Below, in pieces: positions 1 through 9,310 of a stretch of DNA of 64,000 bases. Under the pieces are notes generated by a model. The model saw nothing but the letters and a program-made list of their open reading frames with translations. It had not been told where the DNA came from and made no database searches. The translations under genes and the position numbers were made by a program. Every line of letters starts with the position of its first letter. The first letter of the stretch is position 1. The stretch spans positions 1,302,001-1,366,000 of the forward strand of contig NZ_AP024355.1 of the NCBI RefSeq assembly GCF_019704135.1, in the 5' to 3' direction. This DNA comes from Desulfuromonas versatilis (GTDB taxonomy: Bacteria; Desulfobacterota; Desulfuromonadia; Desulfuromonadales; NIT-T3).

Positions 1-1
1 G

Positions 2-955
2 ATCTTCGGCGGCGTCGACTACGACAAGCAGCGCCAGGCACTCCAGGCGGGGGTCGATGTCATCGTCGCCACCCCGGGGCGGCTGATCGATTACGCCAAG
101 CAGCGGGTCTTTTCCTTCAAGCGCATCGAGGCGCTGGTGATTGACGAAGCCGACCGCATGTTCGACATGGGCTTCATCCGCGACCTGCGCTACATCCTGC
201 GCAAGCTCCCGCCCTTCGAAAATCGGCAGACCATGCTGTTCTCGGCCACGCTCTCCACCCGGGTCATGGAGCTGGCCTACGAATTCATGGATCTGGCGGA
301 AAAGGTCTCCATCCAGCCCGAGCAGGTGACCGCCGAGCGCGTCGAGCAGATCCTCTACCATGCGGCGCGGCGCGAGAAGTTTCCGCTGCTGCTCGGCCTG
401 ATGAAAAAGGAACCCGGCGCCGACCGGGTCCTGGTCTTCGTCAACACCAAGCGCGAAGCCGAGCACCTCACCGAGCGGCTCAAGGCCAACGAGTTCAAGG
501 CTGCGGTAATTTCCGGGGACATCCCCCAGCGCAAGCGGATGCGGATCCTCGACGACTTCAAGGAGGGCAAGCTGCGCTTTCTGGTGGCCACCGACGTGGC
601 CTCGCGGGGAATCCATATCGAGGGGGTCACCCACGTCGTCAATTACGATCTTCCCCAGGATGCCGAAGACTATGTCCACCGCATCGGCCGCACCGCCCGC
701 GCCGGGGCGGTGGGCAAGGCGATCAGCTTCGCCGATGAGGACCTGGTTTTTCACCTGCCGGATATCGAGGAATACATCGGGCGCAAGATCCCCAGCGATT
801 TCCCCCACGAGGACGACCTGGTCTGGGACTACAAACGCACAACTCCCCGCAAAAAGGCCCCCACTCCCGAGAAAAAGGGGGGCGGGGAGAAAAAGCCGGC
901 TCGGCGCCGGCCCCGGCGTCGCTCCCAAGGGGGGCGGGGCCCGGAAAAGGCCTGA
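2..955 (+). CDS. rhlB: DEAD-box RNA helicase, RhlB-like (5' end missing)
   Basis: ATP-dependent RNA helicase lacking its N-terminus because the frame is already open at the window edge (frame starts at base 2). Visible motifs: TPGR near the start, the DEAD Walker B at 143-154, SAT at 242-250, the ARGI-like [12 protein letters not shown] stretch near 590-630 and [10 protein letters not shown] near 677-706, so helicase domain 2 is complete. Segments such as GRLIDYAKQ and the [14 protein letters not shown] region resemble RhlB more than RhlE. The C-terminus is a short Lys/Arg/Pro-rich basic tail typical of RNA-binding extensions. RhlB-type helicases act in mRNA turnover; whether this one joins a degradosome cannot be told here. 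Other DEAD-box paralogues remain possible. Confidence 0.85.
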   Translation: MFGGVDYDKQRQALQAGVDVIVATPGRLIDYAKQRVFSFKRIEALVIDEADRMFDMGFIRDLRYILRKLPPFENRQTMLFSATLSTRVMELAYEFMDLAEKVSIQPEQVTAERVEQILYHAARREKFPLLLGLMKKEPGADRVLVFVNTKREAEHLTERLKANEFKAAVISGDIPQRKRMRILDDFKEGKLRFLVATDVASRGIHIEGVTHVVNYDLPQDAEDYVHRIGRTARAGAVGKAISFADEDLVFHLPDIEEYIGRKIPSDFPHEDDLVWDYKRTTPRKKAPTPEKKGGGEKKPARRRPRRRSQGGRGPEKA

Positions 956-978
956 TACGGGCAGCGGGAGAATCTGAC

Positions 979-1509
979 GTGCTGAAAAAACTCGCAGTGC
1001 TGCTGGTTCTGCTGGGGGTGGCCTTTGGCGTGATGATGCTGACCACCCGCTCGAGCACCTTCGTCGTCGCCAACTCGCTGGGCTTTGCCCAGTCGCCGGA
1101 GCAGATCTGGCCGACCCTGCTGGCCGTGGAAGACTGGCCCCGATGGTGGCCGGGGGTGGAGAAGGCGTGGCTCCCCCAGGGGTGGCAGCGGGGGGCGTCC
1201 TTCGAGCTGGAGCTGCGGGGGACCCCGACGGACCAGCCGGCGAGCGTGTCGGCCATGGTCGAGGCCAAGGAGTTGGCCTGGCGCCGCCCCGGGGTGCTGG
1301 GCAGCTACACGCTGACCACCTTCAAGCTGGTGAAGATGGCCGAAGGGACGGAAGTTTTCCTGGAGAGCTCGATCCATGGGCCGCAGGCCTTTTTGGCCCG
1401 CATCACCGGCCGGGATGAGTTCGGCCAATACCACGACCAGGTTCTGGGAGCGCTCAGGGCCTTTCTGGAGCGCGGGGGAGAAACGGCCCCCGCCGGACTG
1501 GAGCAGTAA
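979..1509 (+). CDS. SRPBCC (START/polyketide-cyclase-like) family protein with N-terminal membrane anchor
   Basis: A 176-aa protein starting at GTG 979 behind GGGAG. Residues about 1-20 form one hydrophobic helix (anchor or uncleaved signal). The rest has the look of the SRPBCC ligand-binding fold: an N-terminal stretch where a Pro-Glu-Gln-Ile-Trp helix follows the first strand, then Trp-rich ADWPRWWPG-like sequence, and alternating beta strands ending in a long C-terminal helix. No ligand or enzymatic role can be assigned. It sits 23 bp after the helicase and 3 bp before the uracil-DNA glycosylase gene, so the three may be cotranscribed. Confidence 0.7.
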   Translation: MLKKLAVLLVLLGVAFGVMMLTTRSSTFVVANSLGFAQSPEQIWPTLLAVEDWPRWWPGVEKAWLPQGWQRGASFELELRGTPTDQPASVSAMVEAKELAWRRPGVLGSYTLTTFKLVKMAEGTEVFLESSIHGPQAFLARITGRDEFGQYHDQVLGALRAFLERGGETAPAGLEQ

Positions 1510-1512
1510 CAG

Positions 1513-2193
1513 ATGCTGGGAGCCGACCTTCCGGGGCTGCGCGACTGTCGAAAATGTTCGAGGCTGGCCGAGTATATCGCCAAGCTGCCGCCCACCGGCG
1601 GTCGTACCCGGGAGGCCTATTGGAATGCTCCGGTCCCCGGGTTCGGCGATCCGGCGGCCCGGGTCTGCCTGGTGGGGCTGGCTCCCGGGGCCCATGGGGC
1701 CAATCGCACCGGGCGCCCCTTTACCGGGGATGGGGCCGGGGATTTCATGTACCCCCTGCTGCACCGTGCCGGGTTCGCCAGCCAGGCGCAGGCCACCCAT
1801 GCGGGGGATGGTCTGGAGCTTCGCGACCTGTACATCACCAACGCGGTCAAGTGCGTGCCGCCTGAAAACCGCCCGCGCCCGGACGAGTTCGAAACCTGCC
1901 GCCCCTTCCTCCAGCAGGAGCTGGCTGCCCTGGAGAATCTGCGGGTGGTGGTCGCGCTGGGGCAGGGGGCCTTCACCAGTTATCTCCGGCGGCTCAAGCA
2001 GCAGGGACAGATCCGGCGCCTTGCCGAACTGCCCTTTGCCCACGGGGCGGTCTATCGGCCGGCTGCGGGCCCCTGGCTGGTGGCCAGCTATCATACCAGC
2101 CGCTACAACGTGCAGACCGGGCGGATCACCGAACCGATGTTCCTGGATCTGCTGAACCGCGTGCGGCAGCTTGCCCGGGGAGAAAACGGTTGA
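1513..2193 (+). CDS. Uracil-DNA glycosylase, family 5 (UdgB type)
   Basis: A 226-aa base-excision repair enzyme that removes uracil, and in this family often other deaminated bases, from DNA. N-terminal Cys pair in CRKCSRL and later Cys residues in NAVKCVPPENRPRPDEFETC fit the four ligands of the [4Fe-4S] cluster of family 4/5 enzymes. Motif A is GLAPGAHGANRTGRPFTGD, which has Ala rather than the catalytic Asp/Glu of other families, as expected for family 5. The C-terminal SYHTSRYNVQTG matches the family-5 intercalation motif. ATG 1513 lies 3 bp after the previous stop, suggesting translational coupling. Confidence 0.88.
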   Translation: MLGADLPGLRDCRKCSRLAEYIAKLPPTGGRTREAYWNAPVPGFGDPAARVCLVGLAPGAHGANRTGRPFTGDGAGDFMYPLLHRAGFASQAQATHAGDGLELRDLYITNAVKCVPPENRPRPDEFETCRPFLQQELAALENLRVVVALGQGAFTSYLRRLKQQGQIRRLAELPFAHGAVYRPAAGPWLVASYHTSRYNVQTGRITEPMFLDLLNRVRQLARGENG

Positions 2194-2245
2194 AATGCCC
2201 CGGGGGTTCGATTAAGATTTCAGGATTCGCATTCGGGGAAGAGCT

Positions 2246-3058
2246 ATGAGTATTGGACGCATCGAGGCGACATTCAAGCGCCTGAAACAATTGGGGGAGG
2301 CGGCCCTGATCCCGTTTGTCACAGCGGGTGACCCCAGCCTCGAGCGGACCGAGGAGATCATCCACACGCTGGTCGATGCGGGCGCCGACCTCATCGAGCT
2401 CGGTTTTCCGTTTTCCGACCCCATGGCCGACGGGCCCACCATCCAGGCCGCCTCCGAAAGAGCCCTGGCTGCCGGGACCACGCTGCCCGGAATTCTGCAG
2501 ATGGTCGCGCGGGTCCGGCGGCATACCAACGTTCCCATCATCCTGATGGGTTATTACAACCCGGTGTTTCGCTACGGGGCCGAGCGGTTTGCCAAGGATG
2601 CGGCCGCCGCTGGGGTGGATGGCCTGCTGCTGGTCGATCTGCCGCCGGAGGAGGCCGGCGAGATTCACGGCTTTTTGCGGGATGCCGGGGTGAACCTGAT
2701 TACCCTGCTTTCCCCCACCACCCCGCCGGAGCGGGCCAGCCGGCTGGCCGCGAGCGGGGAGGGGTTTATTTACTATGTCTCCATGACCGGGGTGACCGGA
2801 GCCCGCCAGGTCGATGCCGGCGGGATTGAAACCGCGGTTCGCGAGCTCAAAGCCTTCAGCCCGGTTCCCGTGGCGGTTGGCTTCGGTATCTCTACCGCCG
2901 CGGACGCCCGGTCCGTCGGGCGTTTCGCCGATGCCGTGGTGGTCGGCAGTGCCCTGGTCAAGGTCATCGAGGCCTACGGCACCTCAGGCGAACTGCTGGT
3001 CCAGGTGGGGACATTCGTCCGGGGCCTGAAGAGCGCCGTGCGCGGCCAGGCCGCCTGA
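2246..3058 (+). CDS. trpA: Tryptophan synthase alpha chain
   Basis: Cleaves indole-3-glycerol phosphate to indole and glyceraldehyde-3-phosphate; normally works as an alpha2-beta2 complex with TrpB. At 270 aa it has normal length. The TIM-barrel signature LIELGFPFSDPMADGP carries the catalytic acids Glu51 and Asp62, and the C-terminal phosphate-binding GFGIST and VVGSALV stretches are present. ATG 2246 follows GGGGAAGAG. No trpB is adjacent upstream, where a DNA-repair gene sits instead; accD and folC follow, an order seen in Geobacter relatives. Confidence 0.97.
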   Translation: MSIGRIEATFKRLKQLGEAALIPFVTAGDPSLERTEEIIHTLVDAGADLIELGFPFSDPMADGPTIQAASERALAAGTTLPGILQMVARVRRHTNVPIILMGYYNPVFRYGAERFAKDAAAAGVDGLLLVDLPPEEAGEIHGFLRDAGVNLITLLSPTTPPERASRLAASGEGFIYYVSMTGVTGARQVDAGGIETAVRELKAFSPVPVAVGFGISTAADARSVGRFADAVVVGSALVKVIEAYGTSGELLVQVGTFVRGLKSAVRGQAA

Positions 3059-3115
3059 ACCCCGCTGGCCGGGGGGCTGAGAGCAACTGGCGGGGGCAGG
3101 GGGGGCTCGGAGCCG

Positions 3116-3898
3116 ATGCCGGAAGAGAACCGATTGACAGTCAAGGTGCTGGGTTGCTACGGGTCGCGCATGCCCGGCCACCAGACCAGCAGTCTGCTGG
3201 TGAACGGCCGCCTGCTGCTGGATTCCGGCACCGCCACCTCGCTGCTGCCCCTGGAGCAGCAGTTGGCCATCGACGATATCCTGCTGACCCATGCTCACCT
3301 GGATCATATCGTCGATCTGGCCTTTCTGGCGGACAACGTCATGACTCTGCGCAAAACCCCCTTGCGGGTATGGGGGCCCGAGCAGGTTCTGGAGGCTGTG
3401 CAGGAGCACCTGTTCAACGATCGGATCTGGCCTGATTTCACCCGCTTGCCCGGGCCGGACGGTCCCGCTGTGGAACTGGCGCCGCTGGCGGCCGGCCGGG
3501 ATGCCCGGATCGGCGGCGTCGCTGTTCGCTGGGTGCAAACCAACCACCCGGTGTTTGCCGCCGGCTACTGCCTGAGTCAGGGTGAGTCGGCCGTTCTGTT
3601 TTCCGGCGATACCGGTGTGACCGAGGAGCTCTGGGCCATGGGGCGCTGCTGCCCGGGGCTGGCGGCGGCATTCGTGGAAACCACCTTTCCCGACCGCCTG
3701 GAGGGTCTGGCCCACGCCAGCGGCCATCTGACTCCGGCCCTGCTGGCCGCCGAATTACGCAAGCTGGATCGCGGCTCTTTGCCGATAAAGATTCTGCACA
3801 TGAAGCCCCAGTTTCTCGACGAGATCCTGGGGGAGCTTAGCGCCCTGGGCGAGGATCGATTGCAGGTCCTTCGCGGCGGCGAGGAATTTTCCTTCTGA
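3116..3898 (+). CDS. Metallo-beta-lactamase-fold hydrolase, class II cyclic-nucleotide phosphodiesterase-like
   Basis: A 260-aa metallohydrolase. The zinc-binding motif THAHLDH is at about residues 60-66; a later SGDTG and C-terminal His residues ([15 protein letters not shown]) complete a dinuclear site. The opening [16 protein letters not shown] and the DSGT strand resemble class II 3',5'-cyclic-nucleotide phosphodiesterases rather than RNase Z or glyoxalase II. Substrate is not proven. It lies between trpA and accD, 57 bp after trpA, in the same orientation. Confidence 0.8.
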   Translation: MPEENRLTVKVLGCYGSRMPGHQTSSLLVNGRLLLDSGTATSLLPLEQQLAIDDILLTHAHLDHIVDLAFLADNVMTLRKTPLRVWGPEQVLEAVQEHLFNDRIWPDFTRLPGPDGPAVELAPLAAGRDARIGGVAVRWVQTNHPVFAAGYCLSQGESAVLFSGDTGVTEELWAMGRCCPGLAAAFVETTFPDRLEGLAHASGHLTPALLAAELRKLDRGSLPIKILHMKPQFLDEILGELSALGEDRLQVLRGGEEFSF

Positions 3899-3932
3899 GT
3901 GCATTTTTTCTGGAAAAAACGAGGTAACCAAA

Positions 3933-4781
3933 ATGGCCTGGTTCAGAAAATCCAAGGCGCCCATCGCGTCGGCTGACACCAAGAAAATGCAGATGCCCGA
4001 AGGCGTCTGGACCAAGTGCAAAAACTGTAATGAAATCATCTATACCAAGGAAATCGAGCGCAATCTCAATGTCTGCCCGAAGTGCGACTACCATTTCCGC
4101 ATCAGTGCCCGGGCCAGGATCGATCTGATCCTCGACGCCGGCTCCTTTGCCGAACTGGACGCCGAGATGCTGTCGGTGGACTTCCTCGATTTCAAGGACT
4201 CCAAGAAATACAAGGACCGGATCAAGGCGGCGGTGAAAAAAAGCGGCCCCGGCGATGCCGTGGTCTGTGGCACCGGAGCCATCAACGGCCTGCCCGTGGT
4301 GGTTTCGGTCTTTGATTTCGGCTTCATGGGCGGCAGCATGGGCTCGGTGGTGGGCGAGAAGATCACCCGGGCCATCGAAAAGGGGCTCGAGGATCGGCGC
4401 CCGGTCATCGTGTTCTCCTCCTCCGGGGGGGCCCGCATGCAGGAGAGCATCCTGTCGCTGATGCAGATGGCCAAGACCAGCGCAGCCCTGGCCAAGCTCA
4501 AGGCCGCCGGCATCCCCTTCATCTCCGTGCTGACCGATCCCACCACCGGCGGGGTCACGGCCAGCTTCGCCATGCTTGGCGACATCAATATGGCCGAACC
4601 CCGGGCGCTGATCGGGTTTGCCGGCCCGCGGGTCATCGAGCAGACCATCCGGCAGAAGCTCCCGGACGGGTTTCAGCGCTCCGAATATCTGCTCGAGCAC
4701 GGCATGGTCGACATGATTGTCCGTCGCCAGGAAATGAAGGCGCGGCTCTCCCAGATCTTGCGGATTTTCACCAAGAGCTGA
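3933..4781 (+). CDS. accD: Acetyl-CoA carboxylase carboxyltransferase subunit beta
   Basis: Beta half of the carboxyltransferase that moves CO2 from biotin to acetyl-CoA to make malonyl-CoA, the first committed step of fatty-acid synthesis; partners with AccA. The 282-aa protein has the N-terminal C4 zinc ribbon (Cys29, Cys32, Cys48, Cys51) followed by the crotonase-like core with [12 protein letters not shown] and [10 protein letters not shown] oxyanion-hole motifs. ATG 3933 is preceded by GAGGTAACC. folC starts 3 bp after its stop; accD-folC pairing is common in bacteria. Confidence 0.97.
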   Translation: MAWFRKSKAPIASADTKKMQMPEGVWTKCKNCNEIIYTKEIERNLNVCPKCDYHFRISARARIDLILDAGSFAELDAEMLSVDFLDFKDSKKYKDRIKAAVKKSGPGDAVVCGTGAINGLPVVVSVFDFGFMGGSMGSVVGEKITRAIEKGLEDRRPVIVFSSSGGARMQESILSLMQMAKTSAALAKLKAAGIPFISVLTDPTTGGVTASFAMLGDINMAEPRALIGFAGPRVIEQTIRQKLPDGFQRSEYLLEHGMVDMIVRRQEMKARLSQILRIFTKS

Positions 4782-4784
4782 GCC

Positions 4785-6056
4785 GTGGGGTACGAGCAGA
4801 CCCTGGATTACCTCTACGGGCTGCAGCGTTTCGGGATCAAACTCGGGCTCGAGAATATCCGCCTGCTCCTCGAACGCCTGGGGCATCCCGAGAGAGATTT
4901 CGGGATCGTGCATGTCGCCGGGACCAACGGCAAGGGGTCCGTCACCGCCTGTCTGGCCGAGATCCTTACCCGGGCCGGTTACCGGACCGGCCACTACAGC
5001 TCTCCCCACCTGCATTCCTTCACCGAGCGGATTCGCGTTGACGGCACAGCCATCGCGGAGCCCGAGGTCGTTCGCCTGACCGAGGAGCTCCGCCTGCTGT
5101 GCCAGGACATCCCCGTCACCTTCTTCGAGTTCACCACGGCCCTCGCCTTGCTGTACTTCAGTCGGCGGGGAGTCGATTTCGCGGTGCTGGAGGTGGGGAT
5201 GGGCGGCCGGCTCGATGCCACCAACGTGGTCATGCCTCGCCTGTGCGTGATTACCCCGATCAGCCTCGACCATGCCGAACATCTCGGCGCCGACTTGGTC
5301 AGCATCGCTGCGGAAAAGGGGGGGATCATCAAGGACCGGGTGCCGGTAGTGATCGGCCGGCAGGCGCCGGAAGGCCTGCAGGAGCTCCGCCGGTTGGCGC
5401 GTGAGCGGCAGGCCTCGACCGTAATTTTCGGTGCGGATTTTTCCGCCGCCGCCGAGCCCGGGGGATTTTCCTACCTGGGGCTCGACGTGCAGCTGAGCGG
5501 CCTGCGGCCAGCGCTGGCCGGCGCCCACCAACACGAAAACCTCTCGCTGTCCCTCTGCGCCGCCGAGCTGTTGCGCCGGCAGGGGAGCGCCATCCCCGAG
5601 GGGGCGCTGCGGGCCGGAGTGGAGCAGGTCCGCTGGCCCGGCCGGCTCGAATGGTGGCAAGGGCGGCGCGAGGTGCTACTCGACGGTGCGCACAACGAGG
5701 GGGGCGCCCGGGCCCTGGCTGCCTATCTGGCCACCCTGGAGATCAGCGGGGTGCGTTGGGTTGTCGGGCTGAAGGCCGACAAGGCCGTCGCTTCGGTGTT
5801 GGCCCCGCTGCTCCCCCTGGTGGCGGCCGTGTATTGCACGGTGCCGCCGGTTGATCAGCCCGTCGCGGCCGAGCGGTTGGCCGCCGAGGCCACCGCTGCG
5901 GGCAGGCCTGCCAGGGTTTTCGCCTCCCCCGCTGATGCCCTGCAGGCGGCCCTGACCGAGCGCCGCCGGGGAGAGATCGTCTTGGTCGCCGGTTCGCTGT
6001 TTCTGGTGGCCGCAGCCCGCGAAGCCCTGTCCGGTATGCTGATCCAGAGCCCCTGA
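4785..6056 (+). CDS. folC: Bifunctional dihydrofolate synthase / folylpolyglutamate synthase
   Basis: Adds glutamate to dihydropteroate and to reduced folates. 423 aa, typical length. Mur-ligase-type ATP site GTNGKGS at residues 46-52; the omega-loop region with the FEFTTALAL stretch, EVGMGGRLDATN and the LDHAEHLG metal/ATP segment follow, and the C-terminal domain carries LLDGAHNEGG. Start is GTG 4785, 3 bp after accD, consistent with coupling. Supplies the folate pool used by folD, metF and gcvT elsewhere in this window. Confidence 0.95.
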   Translation: MGYEQTLDYLYGLQRFGIKLGLENIRLLLERLGHPERDFGIVHVAGTNGKGSVTACLAEILTRAGYRTGHYSSPHLHSFTERIRVDGTAIAEPEVVRLTEELRLLCQDIPVTFFEFTTALALLYFSRRGVDFAVLEVGMGGRLDATNVVMPRLCVITPISLDHAEHLGADLVSIAAEKGGIIKDRVPVVIGRQAPEGLQELRRLARERQASTVIFGADFSAAAEPGGFSYLGLDVQLSGLRPALAGAHQHENLSLSLCAAELLRRQGSAIPEGALRAGVEQVRWPGRLEWWQGRREVLLDGAHNEGGARALAAYLATLEISGVRWVVGLKADKAVASVLAPLLPLVAAVYCTVPPVDQPVAAERLAAEATAAGRPARVFASPADALQAALTERRRGEIVLVAGSLFLVAAAREALSGMLIQSP

Positions 6057-6110
6057 GCCGACCGGCTCGCTCGGCCCCTGGCCTGCTTGGCCACTACATC
6101 GTGTGATTTT

Positions 6111-8705
6111 ATGCTGTTTCGACTGCTGACTTTTTTTCTGCTGATCGCCTGCTTCGGTTCCGGCTGTGCCTGGGGGCTCACGCTTGGCTTCGTCCCGCGG
6201 GCCAACGCCGTGCTGGTCAACGATCAGCAGGTCCGCAGCCTGCAGGAGTACCTGGAGGCGCGGCTCGAGGAGCCCGTCGATCTGCAGATCTTCGCCGATG
6301 GTGAAAAGCTGCGCGAATGGATCAGCCGCCACCGCCAGATTGACTTGGCGGTATTTCCCGAGGCGGTTTTTTCCGCCAGCCCGGCGGGAGAGGTTTTACC
6401 TCTCTGTCAACTGAGACGGCTCGCGGATGAGGGCTCGGGGGAGGTTGATCATCTGGTGGCGAGGCAGGGACTTGGCGCCGAATCCCTGGAGCGGCTTCGC
6501 CTGCTCCCCGGGGTGCTGGGCGTTGACGAGTCGGGGCTGGCCGGCCGGTCCGACGCCCCAGCCGCGCCTGCGGAAGCTACGCCCGCCGTCGAAACCCAGC
6601 CCGGAGCCGGACCGGAACCGACTCCGGAAGTTTCCGGCCAACCGGCCCCAACCGCCCCGCCCCAGTCTTCCATCCCGGCTCTGCCCGGGGAGGGGCTTAA
6701 AGACCTGGGAGAGTTCTCTCCCGTATCCCTCGAGGCCGACCAGCTCGACTTCGACCAGGCCAACAACCTCTATCGGGCCGCCGGTCAGGTCAGGTTGCGT
6801 AAGGGGGGCGTGACCCTTACCTCCGATTCAGTCACCTGGGACGACGCCAGCGGGGTCGCCACCGCCGAGGGGAACGTGCTGATCACCGAACCCTCGGGAA
6901 CCATGGAGGGGGAGCGGGTCGCCATCAATCTGGGCGAAGACCGCGGCCGGGTCATCAATGGCAGGATCCTGCTGCGCGAGAACAATTTTCACATTGCCGG
7001 GGCCGAAATCGAAAAACTCGGAGAGCAGACCTACCAGGTGAAAGACGGCAGCTTCACCACCTGCGATGGCGAAACACCCAGCTGGAAATTCGGTGCCGGC
7101 CGCCTCGACGTCACTCTGGGCGAGTATGCCAAGGCCCGGCATGTGGTCTTCTATCTGCACGAACTGCCGGTTTTCTACCTGCCCTACCTGATCTATCCTG
7201 TGAAGACCGAACGTGAATCCGGGCTGCTGATGCCCCGCTACGGTTACTCGGACAATCGCGGTCTCCAACTCTCGCTGGCCTATTACCAGGTGATCGACCG
7301 CAACATGGACGCCACCTTCTACCTGGACTACCTTTCGGAACTCGGGGTGGGGACCGGACTGGAATACCGCTATATTTTCGGCGAAGATACCGCGGGTGAG
7401 GCGACCGCCTACCATGTTGCCGGCACCAGCGGAGAGGACGACCGTTATGCCCTGAACTGGAACCACAGCGGCCTGCTGCCGGGCCGGGTGCGGATGGCCG
7501 CTGATGTTGAATACGTAAGCAGCCGGGATTATTTCGAGGATTTCGGCGAGGTTTCCGGGGAGTACAACAAGGACAAGGCCCAGTCGGTGCTTTACCTGAG
7601 CCGCAATTGGGACAAATCCCACCTCGGAGGGCAGCTCAAGTACACCAAGGACCTCGAAGGGGACAACGACCTGACCCTGCAGCGCCTTCCGGAGGTGCGT
7701 TTCAACCTGCTGCGCCAGCGGATTGCCGACAGCCCCCTGTTTTACGAGGTGGAGAATTCCTACACCTACTTCTGGCGCCAGGGGGGAGTCAAGGGGCAGC
7801 GACTGAGCGTGCGGCCTGCCCTGGCTGCGGTTTTCCAACCCGGGGGCATGCTGGGGATCGAGCCTGAGATCGGTTACCGGCAGCGTTTTTACACGACTTC
7901 CCACGATGGCCCCGGCGAGGAGCAGGAAGGAATCTTCGATTTCACCACCCGTATCTCCACCCAACTCGAAAGAATCTACAACCGCCCTGGAAAGCGGATC
8001 GAGAAGATTCGCCACAGCCTGGTTCCGGAGGTGGTTTACAGCTACATCCCCGACGAGGACCAGAGTCACCTCCCCCAGTTCGATGCCGAGGACGGCATCG
8101 GTCCCGACAATTCCATCGAGTACGCCCTGACCAACCGCTTTACCGCCCGGCTCGAACCGGAAAACGGGGAGTTCGCCTACCACGAATTTCTCTACCTGCG
8201 CCTGTCGCAGGAGTACGACATCGGCGAGAGCCGCCGCGACGTCCTCGATCCGTCGGATCAGCGTCGCCCGTTTTCCGACCTGCGTACCGAATTGATTCTG
8301 CGGCCGACCCGCTGGAGTTATCTCGACCTGGACAGCAGCTACGACATATTCTATGCCCGAGACGGTTTTTCCGCCTTCAACCTGGGAGGGGGAATCCAGG
8401 ATGGCGCCGGCAACGGACTCAGCCTGGATTACCGCTACGCCCGCGATGCCCAGGAATATTTTGCCGGGGCCGTGGACACCTCCTGGCTCAAACCGGTCTA
8501 TCTCAACTATCAGCACCGCTACGATTTTACCGACAGCAAAACCCTCGAGCAGGTGCTGAACCTGGAATACCGGGCGCAGTGCTGGAGCCTTTTTCTCACC
8601 CTGCGCGACCGGCTCGACGACCAGGAATACCTGGTTTCCTTCGCTCTGTCGGGGCTCGGACGGGTCGCCAAGCTTGGCGGAAGTCTTGGCACCACGGCCG
8701 ATTGA
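6111..8705 (+). CDS. lptD: LPS-assembly outer-membrane protein LptD with an extra N-terminal binding-protein-like domain
   Basis: Outer-membrane beta-barrel that inserts lipopolysaccharide into the outer leaflet. I prefer ATG 6111, which gives a clean signal peptide (about 22 residues) and 864 aa; an in-frame TTG at 6087 is less likely. Residues about 22-142 are not LptD-like: they resemble the first lobe of PhnD/phosphonate-type periplasmic binding proteins (a VPRAN start, SLQEYLEARL, QIDLAVFPEAVF). A Pro/Ala/Glu-rich linker (about 145-195) leads to the OstA/LptA-like N-domain (from about 203: EADQLDFDQ, QVRLRKGG, AEGNVLI) and then the barrel. Cys in FTTCDGE (about 318) and in the late RAQCW stretch could form the interdomain disulfide. 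It follows folC by 54 bp. Confidence 0.9.
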   Translation: MLFRLLTFFLLIACFGSGCAWGLTLGFVPRANAVLVNDQQVRSLQEYLEARLEEPVDLQIFADGEKLREWISRHRQIDLAVFPEAVFSASPAGEVLPLCQLRRLADEGSGEVDHLVARQGLGAESLERLRLLPGVLGVDESGLAGRSDAPAAPAEATPAVETQPGAGPEPTPEVSGQPAPTAPPQSSIPALPGEGLKDLGEFSPVSLEADQLDFDQANNLYRAAGQVRLRKGGVTLTSDSVTWDDASGVATAEGNVLITEPSGTMEGERVAINLGEDRGRVINGRILLRENNFHIAGAEIEKLGEQTYQVKDGSFTTCDGETPSWKFGAGRLDVTLGEYAKARHVVFYLHELPVFYLPYLIYPVKTERESGLLMPRYGYSDNRGLQLSLAYYQVIDRNMDATFYLDYLSELGVGTGLEYRYIFGEDTAGEATAYHVAGTSGEDDRYALNWNHSGLLPGRVRMAADVEYVSSRDYFEDFGEVSGEYNKDKAQSVLYLSRNWDKSHLGGQLKYTKDLEGDNDLTLQRLPEVRFNLLRQRIADSPLFYEVENSYTYFWRQGGVKGQRLSVRPALAAVFQPGGMLGIEPEIGYRQRFYTTSHDGPGEEQEGIFDFTTRISTQLERIYNRPGKRIEKIRHSLVPEVVYSYIPDEDQSHLPQFDAEDGIGPDNSIEYALTNRFTARLEPENGEFAYHEFLYLRLSQEYDIGESRRDVLDPSDQRRPFSDLRTELILRPTRWSYLDLDSSYDIFYARDGFSAFNLGGGIQDGAGNGLSLDYRYARDAQEYFAGAVDTSWLKPVYLNYQHRYDFTDSKTLEQVLNLEYRAQCWSLFLTLRDRLDDQEYLVSFALSGLGRVAKLGGSLGTTAD

Positions 8706-8944
8706 GGCTCTTCCAAGGTACAGCCCCCAACCCGCTTCTCTCCTCCGCACCCTGCCTTGCTCCTGTCCGACCCACGGCCGCCACCAGTCCAGCCCCCTTC
8801 TTCGTGGAAGTATTTTTTCATGAAAAAAGCAAACTAATGGTTGATTAATGTCTTAAGGGGTGGTAATAAAAACCGATCAATGCATGGCGAGCAGAGTATG
8901 CAGCAAGGTATTTCAATCAGTTAAATGAACAAGGAGGAAAAAAG
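8706..8944 (+). other. Intergenic region lptD to ComEA-like gene
   Basis: No gene is visible in these 239 bases. The middle has a TTTTTTCATGAAAAAA palindrome (about 8813-8828) not backed by GC pairs, so not a convincing terminator. The last 110 bases are AT-rich and hold a weak promoter candidate. Confidence 0.5.
8841..8869 (+). promoter_or_regulatory. Weak sigma70-type promoter candidate for the ComEA-like gene
   Basis: TTGATT (8841-8846), 17-bp spacer, TAATAA (8864-8869). The -10 is a poor match; the call rests on position in an AT-rich leader 75 bp before the gene. Confidence 0.3.
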
Positions 8945-9247
8945 ATGAAAAAAATGCTTTACCTCGCTATTATCGTGCTGGCAATCTGCGTCAGCCAGCC
9001 CGCGAACCTATTTGCCGCAGCCACCGCGGCGGCCGGCCAGGAGCAGACGCTGGTCAGAGTCAATCTCAACCAAGCGACTCTCCAGGAACTGCAGACGCTG
9101 CCCGGAATCGGCAAAGTTACTGCCGAGCGGATCCTTGAATATCGCGCGCAGAAGCAGAGCTTCGCAACTGCCGAAGAGATCATGGCGGTCAAAGGGGTCG
9201 GCAAAAAGACCTTCGAAAAAATACAGAATCTCATTTACGTGGAATAG
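8945..9247 (+). CDS. Secreted ComEA-like helix-hairpin-helix protein
   Basis: A 100-aa protein with a signal peptide of about 25 residues ending near LFAAATA, then a duplicated helix-hairpin-helix unit: INLNQAT-type start, LPGIGKVTAERIL and VKGVGKKTFEKI hairpins. This is the small ComEA form that binds double-stranded DNA in the periplasm, usually linked to DNA uptake. A near-perfect AAGGAGG lies 7 bp before ATG 8945, predicting strong translation. No other competence gene is adjacent; a second helix-hairpin-helix protein is at 29208. Confidence 0.85.
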   Translation: MKKMLYLAIIVLAICVSQPANLFAAATAAAGQEQTLVRVNLNQATLQELQTLPGIGKVTAERILEYRAQKQSFATAEEIMAVKGVGKKTFEKIQNLIYVE

Positions 9248-9310
9248 CCCCTGGGGAGAGTCGGCTGGTGACCGGGTCCGAAAGGGGCGCAGTAATGCCG
9301 GGAGCCCAGC

